A stretch of 64,000 nt of DNA, from NCBI RefSeq assembly GCF_000260135.1, contig NZ_JH651384.1:2731693-2795692 (forward strand), given 5' to 3'. The first letter of the stretch is position 1, and each line of letters starts with the position of its first letter. This DNA comes from Thiothrix nivea DSM 5205. GTDB taxonomy: Bacteria; Pseudomonadota; Gammaproteobacteria; Thiotrichales; Thiotrichaceae. Position numbers and translations under genes: made by a program. This document shows, piece by piece, positions 9,804 to 18,785 of the stretch. The notes under the pieces were generated by a model, which worked only from the letters and a program-made list of their open reading frames with translations, ran no database searches and was not told where the DNA came from.

Positions 9804-12704
9804 TTATTTACCCCCCTTGAAACGATTCTTGAACAGGCCGGAACCGCCGATAAAGGTCTGCCACTTGCCGACGGGCTTGGCCATACCGGGGTAGCGCGGC
9901 TGGGTCGGGAACTGCGGGAAGGTGGAACCCTGTTCCTTTTTATCCGCTTTGTACACTTTCACACGTACATCGAACCACGCCGCCTGACCGGTCAGCGGGT
10001 CGGAGTTGGAATAGTGCTGGCCTTCCGGCTGGTTGGGCAGTTCCTCGCCGATGATGTGGTTGAGCAGGAAACCGCGCTGGCATTCGTTGGCATCTTTTTC
10101 CAGTGCCCAGGCACCAGAGGCTTTGCCAATCGCGTTCCACGTCCACACGGTGTTCGGCTCGACCGATTGTGAGTAACGCGCCTGACAGCGCACGCGACCG
10201 TGGACAGATTCCACCCAGATCCAGTCGCCATCCTCGAAGCCATATTTCGTACCCACACTCGGGTGCATGTGCAGGTAGTTGTGCGCATGAATCTGGCGCA
10301 ACCAGGCATTCTGTGAATCCCACGAGTGATACATCGCCATCGGACGTTGGGTCAGGGCGCTGAGCGGGAATTCGTTCTTGTTGATGGTTTCGTTTTCGAG
10401 CGGCTCGTAATAGAACGGCAGCGCATCGAAGAAACGTTCAACCCGCTTACGCAGGCGATCCGGCGGTTGTTTGCCGTGGGAAATGCCCTGCGCGGCGCGG
10501 CGGAACTTGTGCAGCACTTCGGAATACAGGTGGATATTGATCGGCTCGGCATGACGGGTCATGCCGTTGGCCTTCGCCCATTGCAGGTAGCCCATGTTCC
10601 AGTTGCGCATGTATTGGTAGGACTTCGGCATCACGTGGTGGTGCATGCAATTGTTCTTGGCGTACTGTTCCCACTGGTTAGGGTTCGGTTCGCCACGCAT
10701 GGATTTTTCACCACTCTGGCCGCGCCAACCACTCAGGAAGCCGATACCGGAACCAGGCGCGGTTTCAAAGTTGGTGATGAAGTCCGGGTAGTCGCGGAAT
10801 TTGCGCTTGCCATCCTTGTCGGTGAAGGCCGGGAAGCCGAGGCGGGAGCCCAGCTCGATCAGGACTTCCTGAAACGGTTTACAGTCGCCGGTCACGGGCA
10901 GGATCGGAATCCGCACGGAATCGACTGGGCCGTCGTATTCGGAAATCGGGCGATCCAGCATCGACATCACGTCGTAGCGTTCCAGATAAGTCGTATCCGG
11001 CAGGATCAGGTCGGCGAACGCAGTCATTTCGGAGTGGAACGCATCACACACCACCAGGAACGGGATTTTGTACTCGCCGTTTTCGTCCTTGTCCTTGAGC
11101 ATGTTGCGGACTTCGGTGGTGTTCATGGACGAGTTCCACGCCATGTTCGCCATGAAAATCAGCAGGGTGTCGAGTTTGTACGGGTCGCCGCGCCACGCGT
11201 TGGTTATCACGTTGTGCATCAGGCCGTGCACGGAGAGTGGGTATTCCCACGAGAAACCCTTGTCGACGCGTACCGGTTCGCCCTTGTCGTCAACGAACAG
11301 GTCATCCGGATCAGCAGGCCAGCCCAGCGGCATACCTTCCAGCGGTGTGTTGGGTTTCACATCGCCCGGTGAAGTTGGCGTTTTCGGGCACGGCGGAATC
11401 GGGCGCGGGTACGGCGCTTTGTGGCGGAAACCACCCGGACGGTCAATCGTACCCAGCAGCGACATCAGGATACTGAGCGCGCGGATGGTGTGGAAACCGT
11501 TGGAGTGCGCCGCCAAACCGCGCATGGCGTGGAATGCCACCGGGTTGCCGGTCACGTGGTCGTGCTCGTTACCCCATACGTCAGTCCAGGCAATCGGCAG
11601 TTCGATTTTTTGGTCACGCGCGGTGATACCCATTTCGTGAGCCAGCCGCTTGATGGTGGCCGCCGGGATGCCGGTGATGCCTTCCGCCCATTCAGCGGTG
11701 TAGGCTTCCACGCGCTCGCGCAGCAGCTGGAAGGAAGGTTTGACCGGTGTGCCGTCTTTCAGCTTGAAGTCGCCGGTCAGGAACGGGTCAGCGCCGGGGG
11801 TGTGGGTAGAAATCGGCTTGTTGAGGTCGCGATCCCACCACAGCTTGTTCTGCGGATCGAAGCAGCCTTCTTCCAGCGGCACTTCAAAACGCAGGAACAT
11901 ACCGTATTCCGGGTTGTTCGGATCCATGTTGACCAGTTCCGGCCCGTTGGTGTAATTCACCACGAAGTCACGGTCATACAAGCCCTGCTCAATAATTTCG
12001 CGGATGATTGCCAGCAGTAATGCGCCGTCGGTGCCGGGGCGGATCGGAATCCATTCGTCAGCCACCGCCGCATAGCCTGTACGCACCGGGTTGATGGCGA
12101 TCAGGCGGCCACCGTTGCGCTTGAAGTGCGACAGTTCGATTTTCAGCGGGTTGGAATGGTGATCTTCCGCCGTACCGATCATGACAAACAGTTTGGCATG
12201 GTGCAGGTCAGGGCCACCGAATTCCCAGAAGGAACCGCCGATGGAATAGATCATGCCCGCCGCCATGTTGACCGAGCAGAAACCGCCGTGCGCGGCATAG
12301 TTCGGCGTACCGAACTGTTTGGCGAACAAACCGGTCAGCGCCTGCATCTGGTCGCGCCCGGTAAACAGGCCGAACTTCTTCGGGTCGGTCGCGCGGATAT
12401 GCTTGAGGCGGGTTTCCAGCGTGTCGAAAGCTTCTTCCCACGTAATCGGTTCGAACTGGCCTTCGCCACGGGTCGCGTTGGCCTTGCGCCGCAGCGGTTG
12501 GGTCAGTCGTGCAGGGGAGTACTGCTTCATGATGCCGGAGGAGCCCTTCGCGCAGATCACGCCCTTATTGAGCGGGTGATCCGGGTTGCCCTCGATGTAT
12601 TTCACCTCACCGTTCTTGAGGTGGACGTTGATGCCGCAGCGGCACGCGCACATGTAACACGTGGTGCTTTTGATCTCGGTTGCCTGGCTAGTTTGGGTAG
12701 TCAT
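9804..12704 (-). CDS. soeA: SoeA-type molybdopterin oxidoreductase (sulfite dehydrogenase)
   Basis: 966 residues. The N-terminus lacks a Tat signal and goes straight into a [4Fe-4S] motif: C16-x2-C19-x3-C23 with C51. The molybdopterin oxidoreductase and dinucleotide-binding domains follow. No twin-arginine signal plus SoeB/SoeC neighbours match SoeA of Allochromatium, which oxidises sulfite to sulfate in the cytoplasm and feeds quinone. DMSO, polysulfide or tetrathionate reductase catalytic subunits usually carry Tat signals, so they are less likely. Direction of the reaction is inferred from family and context. Confidence 0.82.
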   Translation of the reverse strand: MTTQTSQATEIKSTTCYMCACRCGINVHLKNGEVKYIEGNPDHPLNKGVICAKGSSGIMKQYSPARLTQPLRRKANATRGEGQFEPITWEEAFDTLETRLKHIRATDPKKFGLFTGRDQMQALTGLFAKQFGTPNYAAHGGFCSVNMAAGMIYSIGGSFWEFGGPDLHHAKLFVMIGTAEDHHSNPLKIELSHFKRNGGRLIAINPVRTGYAAVADEWIPIRPGTDGALLLAIIREIIEQGLYDRDFVVNYTNGPELVNMDPNNPEYGMFLRFEVPLEEGCFDPQNKLWWDRDLNKPISTHTPGADPFLTGDFKLKDGTPVKPSFQLLRERVEAYTAEWAEGITGIPAATIKRLAHEMGITARDQKIELPIAWTDVWGNEHDHVTGNPVAFHAMRGLAAHSNGFHTIRALSILMSLLGTIDRPGGFRHKAPYPRPIPPCPKTPTSPGDVKPNTPLEGMPLGWPADPDDLFVDDKGEPVRVDKGFSWEYPLSVHGLMHNVITNAWRGDPYKLDTLLIFMANMAWNSSMNTTEVRNMLKDKDENGEYKIPFLVVCDAFHSEMTAFADLILPDTTYLERYDVMSMLDRPISEYDGPVDSVRIPILPVTGDCKPFQEVLIELGSRLGFPAFTDKDGKRKFRDYPDFITNFETAPGSGIGFLSGWRGQSGEKSMRGEPNPNQWEQYAKNNCMHHHVMPKSYQYMRNWNMGYLQWAKANGMTRHAEPINIHLYSEVLHKFRRAAQGISHGKQPPDRLRKRVERFFDALPFYYEPLENETINKNEFPLSALTQRPMAMYHSWDSQNAWLRQIHAHNYLHMHPSVGTKYGFEDGDWIWVESVHGRVRCQARYSQSVEPNTVWTWNAIGKASGAWALEKDANECQRGFLLNHIIGEELPNQPEGQHYSNSDPLTGQAAWFDVRVKVYKADKKEQGSTFPQFPTQPRYPGMAKPVGKWQTFIGGSGLFKNRFKGGK

Positions 12705-12776
12705 AATCAGTATGTAACTAAATAAGGATTTACTGAAATAGTAGTGTAGCCCGATAGTGCGTGAGATAAGTCAAGG

Positions 12777-12819
12777 AATCAATAAAAAAATTTATTTCTA
12801 TGAATAGAATTTATTGATT
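12777..12819. promoter_or_regulatory. AT-rich inverted repeat between divergent soeA and psiE-like genes
   Basis: AATCAATAAA (12777-12786) and TTTATTGATT (12810-12819) form a 10-bp inverted repeat in the 181-bp divergent region. The surroundings are unusually AT-rich for this backbone. It could be an operator shared by both promoters. It is not an FNR site, because the half-sites are in the wrong orientation. Confidence 0.4.
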
Positions 12820-12885
12820 GAAGTATTGCATCTGCCCCGTTTCTGGTGTGCTTTAATCAAAGGGCGCTAGAGGAGGAGTACAATC

Positions 12886-13350
12886 ATGCAGAGAATACAC
12901 GACTTGGGTCATTGGCTGGGCAAGCTTGGTGATTTTGCCGTGGAGGCTTTCCACATTCTGGGTTTGTTCGTCATTGGCGGCACCATCGTCTGGACAGCCG
13001 CCCACACCTATCTCGTCGATATTATGAGTAAACCGTATGCAACGCTGGACGACATCCTGTTGCTGTTTATCTATCTGGAACTGGGGGCGATGGTGGGCAT
13101 TTTCTTCCGTACCCACCGCTTGCCGGTCATCTTCTTGTTGTTCATTTCCATGACGGCGTTGACCCGCTATCTGGCGATTGACCTGAAAGATTTCGACAAT
13201 ATGAAAATCATCACCATTGTGTCGGCCATCCTGCTGCTGTCATTCGCCACGCTGGTGCTGCGTTTCAGCGAAAAACGCTTTGCCGCGTCAGACATGGAAG
13301 GCTCCACCCGGCAAGATGTGAGTGACCATAAGGAAACCATGTCCTCGTAA
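12886..13350 (+). CDS. PsiE-family membrane protein
   Basis: 154 residues with four hydrophobic helices, between which stand the charged YLELGAMVGIFFRTHRLPV and ALTRYLAIDLKDFD patches typical of phosphate-starvation-inducible PsiE-family proteins. GGAGGAG lies 8 nt upstream of the ATG, an unusually strong ribosome binding site for this region. Its biochemical role is not known. It is divergent from soeA, and no pho box was recognised. Confidence 0.8.
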   Translation: MQRIHDLGHWLGKLGDFAVEAFHILGLFVIGGTIVWTAAHTYLVDIMSKPYATLDDILLLFIYLELGAMVGIFFRTHRLPVIFLLFISMTALTRYLAIDLKDFDNMKIITIVSAILLLSFATLVLRFSEKRFAASDMEGSTRQDVSDHKETMSS

Positions 13351-13465
13351 GCGGGAACAGAGGTAGGGACTGTCACATTACTGAAGCAGATTTTTGCTAA
13401 TTTGGCGTCATCTCCCCCTATCTCACGGTTTGACCACCCCATCCTTTTGCAGGTAATGCGTTTCT

Positions 13466-14701
13466 ATGCTTGAACGATACACAGGCTGCACGGTCAGCGA
13501 TGCTTACGCCACTGGTGCGCATGGCATCCATATGCCGCGCTACCCCTATTACGCCGACTATGACCAACCTGGGAACTGTCATTATTACTACCGGCGTTCG
13601 AGGGAATACCTTGCCTGCCAAACCGCGCGCTTCCTGCTGATCGGGGGCGAGGCGACCACGCTGGCCAAGGAGGGCGTGATTGACCCCGGCAGCGAGTTGA
13701 ATGCCTGGTGGCACGGCTTTTTCCGCGAACATTTCGGCGGGCAAATGGGCGAGGTGGCCAAATACGCGGGCGGGTACACCTATCTCGAATATCTCGGTAA
13801 TCACCCGGAAGCGAAACTGGTTGTACCGCACCCTTATCCGCCTGGCCAGATTGGCCGTGACCATTATTATCTGGAAAACCCGGATGTGATTGTGCACCTG
13901 AATGACAAGGGGCAGATGGCGGACATTTCCTCCCATTGCATTCCCTATCAGGTGTATGACGCCGCTACCTTCGCTGGCCACGTCTGGCGGGAGGCATGGG
14001 AACTGCCGTTCGTCATCAAGCTGGCGGCCCCTTCCGGCGGCGGTGATGGCGTGGCCATCTGCCACACGGATGAGGATGTGGCAGCCGCGCAAATCCGTTT
14101 CGGTGGGCATCGGGTCAAGGTTGAAGCCTTCATCGGCGGCTATGAAAACAACTACAACATCAACCTGCACGTTGACCGTGGCGGCTCCATCCGTTTCATT
14201 GGGGGTTCCTCGCAGCGGGTTTCCGCTGCCGCCCGTTACGAAGGCAATTACATCGACCTTGGCTGGTATCCTGAACCGGAACTGGAAGCGTTATGCGTCG
14301 AAATTGCCCACAACGCTTGGAAACTGGGCTGGTTTGGCGTGTGCGGGCTGGATGTGATCCAGGCAGCGGATGGCAAGCTGTATTTCATTGACCCGAATTT
14401 CCGCCTCAATGGCTCCACCCCGTTCCATTTTATCCGCAGCCACTTCCTGACCCATTTCCAGCGCCCGCATCTGGAAACCGGTTATTTTTGTTTTCCCGGT
14501 GACCCTTTGGCGTTTCTGGACGGGTTCCGGCCCGAAATCGAGAAAAAAATCCTCGTGCCAGTTGGCTTGTACCATGACCCCCGCTATGATCAAAAGACGC
14601 GGGTTTATCTGGCGCAGGCAACCGAAAATGACGCCGACGCCCATGCCAGCCTGCGTGCAGGGCTGATGCAGCGTGGCCTGCTGCCAGGAATACACTTATA
14701 A
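13466..14701 (+). CDS. ATP-grasp family protein
   Basis: 411 residues. The C-terminal half has ATP-grasp features: a nucleotide-binding lysine and glycine-rich loop (VIKLAAPSGGGDGVAI), an acidic hinge, and the metal-binding segment CGLDVIQAADGKLYFIDPNFRLNG with D, E/D and N ligands. The N-terminal half (MPRYPYYADYD, CHYYYRRSREYLACQTARF) is not a domain I recognise. Such enzymes ligate a carboxylate to an amine or thiol using ATP. The next gene, 14 nt downstream, encodes a formylglutamate-hydrolase-fold protein, so the pair may make and trim or recycle an amide-linked metabolite. The product is unknown. Confidence 0.7.
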   Translation: MLERYTGCTVSDAYATGAHGIHMPRYPYYADYDQPGNCHYYYRRSREYLACQTARFLLIGGEATTLAKEGVIDPGSELNAWWHGFFREHFGGQMGEVAKYAGGYTYLEYLGNHPEAKLVVPHPYPPGQIGRDHYYLENPDVIVHLNDKGQMADISSHCIPYQVYDAATFAGHVWREAWELPFVIKLAAPSGGGDGVAICHTDEDVAAAQIRFGGHRVKVEAFIGGYENNYNINLHVDRGGSIRFIGGSSQRVSAAARYEGNYIDLGWYPEPELEALCVEIAHNAWKLGWFGVCGLDVIQAADGKLYFIDPNFRLNGSTPFHFIRSHFLTHFQRPHLETGYFCFPGDPLAFLDGFRPEIEKKILVPVGLYHDPRYDQKTRVYLAQATENDADAHASLRAGLMQRGLLPGIHL

Positions 14702-14715
14702 CTGCTTGTACTTAC

Positions 14716-15531
14716 ATGGATATTGACCAACCCTATCAGTATATCGTGGGGGAATGCCCCGTTTTACTCGAACTGCCGCACGGCGGGCATCTGACCCCGG
14801 ATGAGGTGAAACCTTACCTGCACCCCAAATTCACCCCCGGCGACCGGCGCGAGGATGCGGATGAGTTTTCCGACGCCATTTACCTGGATTTGCCCAGCAG
14901 GCCGCATTTGCTGCGCTTCAGCATCTGGCGCGCCCATGCAGACCCGAACCGGCGGGTTGATGACTTCCATGCTGATGGTGTGGTCAAGACCCATACCAGT
15001 CAGGGGGTGAAAATTTACCAGTCGGAACGTGGTCTGCCTGAAACCGTGCGCCAGACTGTGGTCAGCCAGTATGTCGTTCCCCATCAGCAGAAACTGTTGG
15101 AATTGTTGGGGGAGGAAAGCATCCGGCGGGTTATGTTCTGCCACACCATGCCAGGTATCGGCACCAGCGTTTCCAAGGATCGGGGCAACTTGCGCCCGTT
15201 ATTCATGTTCGGCAACGGCGGTGACGCCAATGGCAAACCGCACCACAACTGTTACGGCAGCAAAAAGATGCTGGAACACATGTCCAACATTATCGAAGAC
15301 CACGTGCACGAGCTGGATGTGGCGTTCAACTTTTGTGATGTAGTCCGTTACAACAACCCTTATTCCGGCATCAATTCGCTAGGCCGCTTCACCTGCGAGC
15401 AATTTCGCGGCAAGCATCCGTTCACGCTGGAAATCAACCGTGACCTGCTGCTGCATAATCCGGAAAACATCACGCCGGTACGCACCATCATCAACCTGAT
15501 CGTAACCGAACTGGCGCATTGGAAGGATTGA
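14716..15531 (+). CDS. N-formylglutamate amidohydrolase-fold protein
   Basis: 271 residues with the FGase pattern: ELPHGG near the start, DADEFSDAIY-type acidic metal site, ADPNRRVDD, and later TLEINRDLLL. These match zinc-dependent N-formylglutamate amidohydrolases and their relatives. It sits in a tight unit with the ATP-grasp gene and far from any histidine-degradation genes, so the usual role in histidine breakdown is doubtful. A role in processing the ATP-grasp product is inference. Confidence 0.75.
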   Translation: MDIDQPYQYIVGECPVLLELPHGGHLTPDEVKPYLHPKFTPGDRREDADEFSDAIYLDLPSRPHLLRFSIWRAHADPNRRVDDFHADGVVKTHTSQGVKIYQSERGLPETVRQTVVSQYVVPHQQKLLELLGEESIRRVMFCHTMPGIGTSVSKDRGNLRPLFMFGNGGDANGKPHHNCYGSKKMLEHMSNIIEDHVHELDVAFNFCDVVRYNNPYSGINSLGRFTCEQFRGKHPFTLEINRDLLLHNPENITPVRTIINLIVTELAHWKD

Positions 15532-15715
15532 ATTGATTATACCTATATAAAATATTTTGTTGCAAAACAGGTGATTTTTCCTCAAAGGGTGATGGGGTGC
15601 ACATATCCGGAGGCTTCAGCAGGTTAGACTGCCGCCCCACATGGAGTGAGACGTAGCTACTGACTGGTTCAGCAGACCCTTGTTCCATCCGTTATGGCAA
15701 ATGAAGGAGAATCCG

Positions 15716-15925
15716 ATGTCCGAAACACCTGCTACCCCAACGATCACCATCGACGGAAAAGCTTATGAGCTGAGCAACTTATCCGATGCCGCCAAATCCC
15801 ATATCAGCAGTGTACGGCTGGTTGACCAGAAAATCGCGGAAGCCCAGCAAACCATCGCTGTTCTTCAGACTGCCCGCAATGCCTACATGTCTGCCTTGCA
15901 ACAAGCATTGCCTGACGCTGCCTGA
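15716..15925 (+). CDS. Small DUF6447-like protein
   Basis: 69 residues from the ATG at 15716, which has AAGGAGA about 5 nt upstream. The N-terminus TITIDGKAYELSNLSDAAKSHI and the following helix with QKIAEAQQTIAVLQTARNAY match small conserved proteins grouped as DUF6447. The second half is likely a single amphipathic helix. No function is known. Confidence 0.7.
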   Translation: MSETPATPTITIDGKAYELSNLSDAAKSHISSVRLVDQKIAEAQQTIAVLQTARNAYMSALQQALPDAA

Positions 15926-15926
15926 T

Positions 15927-17042
15927 TCACCGCAACTGGTAAAGGCCGCCATCCTCCTCATCCGTCAGCACATACAGGTAGCCGTCTGGCCCTTGCTGGA
16001 TGTCGCGGATGCGGCCAATTTTCCCCTCCAACAACTGCTCTTCCGCCACGAAACGGTCACCCTCCAGCGTGATGCGTGACAGCAGTTCGGATTTGAGCGA
16101 ACCCACCAACAGGCTGCCCTGCCAGCCGGGGTATTGGTTACCCGTGTAAAATGTCATGCCGGAAGGTGCGATGGAAGGCGTCCAGTACAGCACGGGTTGT
16201 TCCATCCCGGCTGTATCGGTAATGCCTGCGCCGACTGCGCCACCGCCGTATTCCTCGCCGTAGGTAATCACCGGCCAGCCGTAGTTGGCTCCGGCGCGTT
16301 CCAGATTGACCTCATCGCCGCCCTGTGGGCCGTGTTCACACGTCCAGACCTGCCCGGTTTGGGGGTGGATAGCCATCCCCTGCATATTGCGGTGGCCATA
16401 AGTATAAATTTCCGGTTTGGCTCCGGGAGACTCAACGAAAGGGTTGTCGGCGGGGATACGCCCATCATCATGTAGGCGGATCAGGCTGCCCGCGTGGTTG
16501 GCAAGGTCTTGCGCGTTATCCCTGTTGCCCCGGTCACCGAGGCTGAGATAGAGGTATCCGGCAGGGTCAAAGGCAATCCGCCCACCGAAATGCTGCCCAG
16601 ACTCGGATTGCGGGGTCGCCGCAAACAAGACTTGCACCGTGTTGAGCTTGCCATTCTGATATTGCCCGCGTGCCAGATGGGTGCTGTAACCGCCTTCCCC
16701 TTTGTCTGCAAAGCTAAAATATAGCCAGTGATTTGCTGCAAATTGCGGGTGAAGGGCGAGGCCGAGCAGCCCGCCCTGGCCATGTTCCTCGATTTCTGGC
16801 AGGCCGGTAACGGGGGCATCAAGCAATTTGCCGTCCCGGATGCGGCGCAAACTGCCGCCACGTTCGCTGACCAGGACTTCACCATCAGGGAGGAAGGTCA
16901 TGCCCCAGGGGTGTGTCAGCCCGGCAGCGATCTTGACGGCTGTCACTTCCGCAGCGGCCAGCGATGCAAATAGAACAATGGGCAGGGTAACGGTGGCTGC
17001 AAGCAACAACCCGTGAATGAATGGCTGGACAGGACGGGGCAT
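15927..17042 (-). CDS. PQQ-dependent aldose sugar dehydrogenase-like protein
   Basis: 371 residues with an N-terminal signal peptide (cleavage after ASLAAA). The body is a six-bladed propeller of the soluble glucose/sorbosone dehydrogenase (GSDH, YliI-like) family: HPWGMTFLPDGEVLVSER, GGLLGLALHPQF, GYLYLSLGDRGN, YGHRNMQGMAIHP, EHGPQGGDEVN. These proteins use PQQ to oxidise sugars in the periplasm, although some lack activity. Its stop comes one base after the opposite-strand DUF6447 gene, so the two are convergent with no spacer. Confidence 0.85.
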   Translation of the reverse strand: MPRPVQPFIHGLLLAATVTLPIVLFASLAAAEVTAVKIAAGLTHPWGMTFLPDGEVLVSERGGSLRRIRDGKLLDAPVTGLPEIEEHGQGGLLGLALHPQFAANHWLYFSFADKGEGGYSTHLARGQYQNGKLNTVQVLFAATPQSESGQHFGGRIAFDPAGYLYLSLGDRGNRDNAQDLANHAGSLIRLHDDGRIPADNPFVESPGAKPEIYTYGHRNMQGMAIHPQTGQVWTCEHGPQGGDEVNLERAGANYGWPVITYGEEYGGGAVGAGITDTAGMEQPVLYWTPSIAPSGMTFYTGNQYPGWQGSLLVGSLKSELLSRITLEGDRFVAEEQLLEGKIGRIRDIQQGPDGYLYVLTDEEDGGLYQLR

Positions 17043-17210
17043 AAGACCTCCCGTTAGCGTGGGGTACTGTTCCCAAGTATAGGTGAAGCGTTGTTTTACC
17101 CCGCCTCAACCCCACAAAAACTACCTTTTATCTTGCCGACTCGGAAGCGGAACCTCCCCTGTTTATACTGTGAACCAGTGTCAATCCATTACTACATACG
17201 GGAGTTTGGT

Positions 17211-18233
17211 ATGCGGAAATTTGTCTGGTCTTGTGCCGCCGCCCTGTTTTGCTTCGCCACCGGCGTAACGGCTGCGGTTCCGCCACCGCCACCGCCGACT
17301 GAAGCAGCCCCGGCAGCAGCAACTACCGAACCGGAAGCGGTAGGCAATGTGCTGGAGGCTGCACGGCAGGCAGGCGTGCTGCGCGTGGCGACCGAGCCTG
17401 ATTTCCCGCCGCTGTACTGGGTCGATGAAAACGGTAAGGAACAGGGCTTTGAATACGAGCTTGCCCACATGATCGCCAAGGAACTGGGCATCCCCAAAGT
17501 TGAACTGGTGGAAGACGACTATGACAAGCTGCCAGACCTCGCCAAAGAAGGGAAAGCGGATATTTTCATGGCAGGTTATGTTCCCGACACTTCCGTCGAT
17601 GGTGTGGCATGGTCTGACAGTTACCTGGATTTCGGCTTATGCCTGATTGTCCCCAAAGGCAGCCCGGTGAAGAATATCAGGCAGCTCAAGGGCAAGAAAA
17701 TCGGTGCTTACAACGACCCTGCCGCTGTCCGCTGGATAGAAGACAACATCCCCAACCACAAGGAAGTGAAAACCTACATGGGGCCGGGTTGGCTGTACCA
17801 TGCCGACAATCGCGATGTGGATGCGGTCATTTACGACTACCCACTTGCCGTACACGAAATCAAGGCATTTGGGCGGTTGCAAATCGTTGCCTTTAACCTG
17901 AATGAAAGCCTTTACGCCATCGGTCACAAAACGGGCGAAGGGGAGCTGGGGGCAGCGCTGAATACCGCCATCCAGAACATCAAGGCATCCGAGGATTATG
18001 CCCGTTTGATCAAGCAATATATGCCCTTCAAAATTTCCAAGGAAGTGCCTGCGGATAGCCGCAACTATACCATCCAGTCGGGCGATTCCCTGTCGAAGAT
18101 TGCTGCCAAAGAGCTGGGGGGCGGCGACGCTTGGCGGCAAATCTGGGAGCTGAACAAGCACCGTGTCCCCAACCCCAATTTGCTGGAGTTGGGGGATGTC
18201 CTGATCATGCCAAAAGACGGGAAAAAGCCATGA
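17211..18233 (+). CDS. Periplasmic solute-binding (family 3) protein with C-terminal LysM
   Basis: 340 residues from the ATG at 17211 (GGGAG 6 nt upstream). Signal peptide, then a proline/alanine-rich linker (PPPPPPTEAAP), then an SBP_bac_3 domain (VLRVATEPDFPPLYWVDENGKEQGFEYELA) and a LysM motif at the end (YTIQSGDSLSKIAAKELGGGDAWRQIWELN...DVLIMP). LysM would tether the binding protein to peptidoglycan. No permease is encoded nearby, so it may be a sensor or a scavenging protein. The stop overlaps the start of the Sel1 gene. Confidence 0.8.
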   Translation: MRKFVWSCAAALFCFATGVTAAVPPPPPPTEAAPAAATTEPEAVGNVLEAARQAGVLRVATEPDFPPLYWVDENGKEQGFEYELAHMIAKELGIPKVELVEDDYDKLPDLAKEGKADIFMAGYVPDTSVDGVAWSDSYLDFGLCLIVPKGSPVKNIRQLKGKKIGAYNDPAAVRWIEDNIPNHKEVKTYMGPGWLYHADNRDVDAVIYDYPLAVHEIKAFGRLQIVAFNLNESLYAIGHKTGEGELGAALNTAIQNIKASEDYARLIKQYMPFKISKEVPADSRNYTIQSGDSLSKIAAKELGGGDAWRQIWELNKHRVPNPNLLELGDVLIMPKDGKKP

Positions 18234-18691
18234 AACTGGATCGTTTCTGGATCGTCCAGATCATGATTGCCTTAGTGCTGTTTGCACTGCTGATCGGCAG
18301 TTACCTGTTGTCTTCCGGGATGTTGTCTGCCAGTGGTGATGATCCGCCGCCAGCACCGCTGGAAACTGGTGCGGAGACGAAGGATTCCATGCTGGCCACG
18401 GCAGCTTGCGTGCCTGTTGGGACGGCGCTATCGCCCAGCGCCATTGAGGCTAGCCTGGGCAGCGACGACCCCGCGCGGCGCGAGGCTTGTTTAACTTTCT
18501 TACAAGCAGAAAGCGCTGCCGGAGACCTGGGCGCAGACTTGTGGCTGGGGCGCGCTTACCACAACGGTTGGGGTGTCAGCAAAAATGTGGAGGAAGCTGC
18601 CGCCCACTACCGCAAGGCTGCCTCGGCAGGCGATACTGCTACCCGGGAGTCCGCTGGGCAGTGGCTGTCACAGCTGGAACGGGGTCAGTAG
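18230..18691 (+). CDS. Membrane-anchored Sel1-repeat protein
   Basis: 153 residues from the ATG at 18230, overlapping the upstream stop as ATGA. A single N-terminal membrane helix (IMIALVLFALLIGSYLL) is followed by a linker and one clear Sel1-like repeat (ADLWLGRAYHNGWGVSKNVEEAAAHYRKAASAG). Translational coupling suggests it works with the solute-binding/LysM protein at the envelope. Partner and role are unknown. Confidence 0.75.
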   Translation: MKLDRFWIVQIMIALVLFALLIGSYLLSSGMLSASGDDPPPAPLETGAETKDSMLATAACVPVGTALSPSAIEASLGSDDPARREACLTFLQAESAAGDLGADLWLGRAYHNGWGVSKNVEEAAAHYRKAASAGDTATRESAGQWLSQLERGQ

Positions 18692-18785
18692 GGGCGGGGT
18701 TTCATCAATTTCAACCCTACAGGCAGCACAATGGCGGATGATCGGCTATGATGATTGGCTTTCGGTCACTTAAGCATTGTCAAGC

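Noticed and set aside
12777-12819. FNR/CRP-type site between soeA and the PsiE-like gene
   Set aside because: The half-sites read ATCAA...TTGAT, the reverse of the FNR arrangement, and the spacing is too wide.
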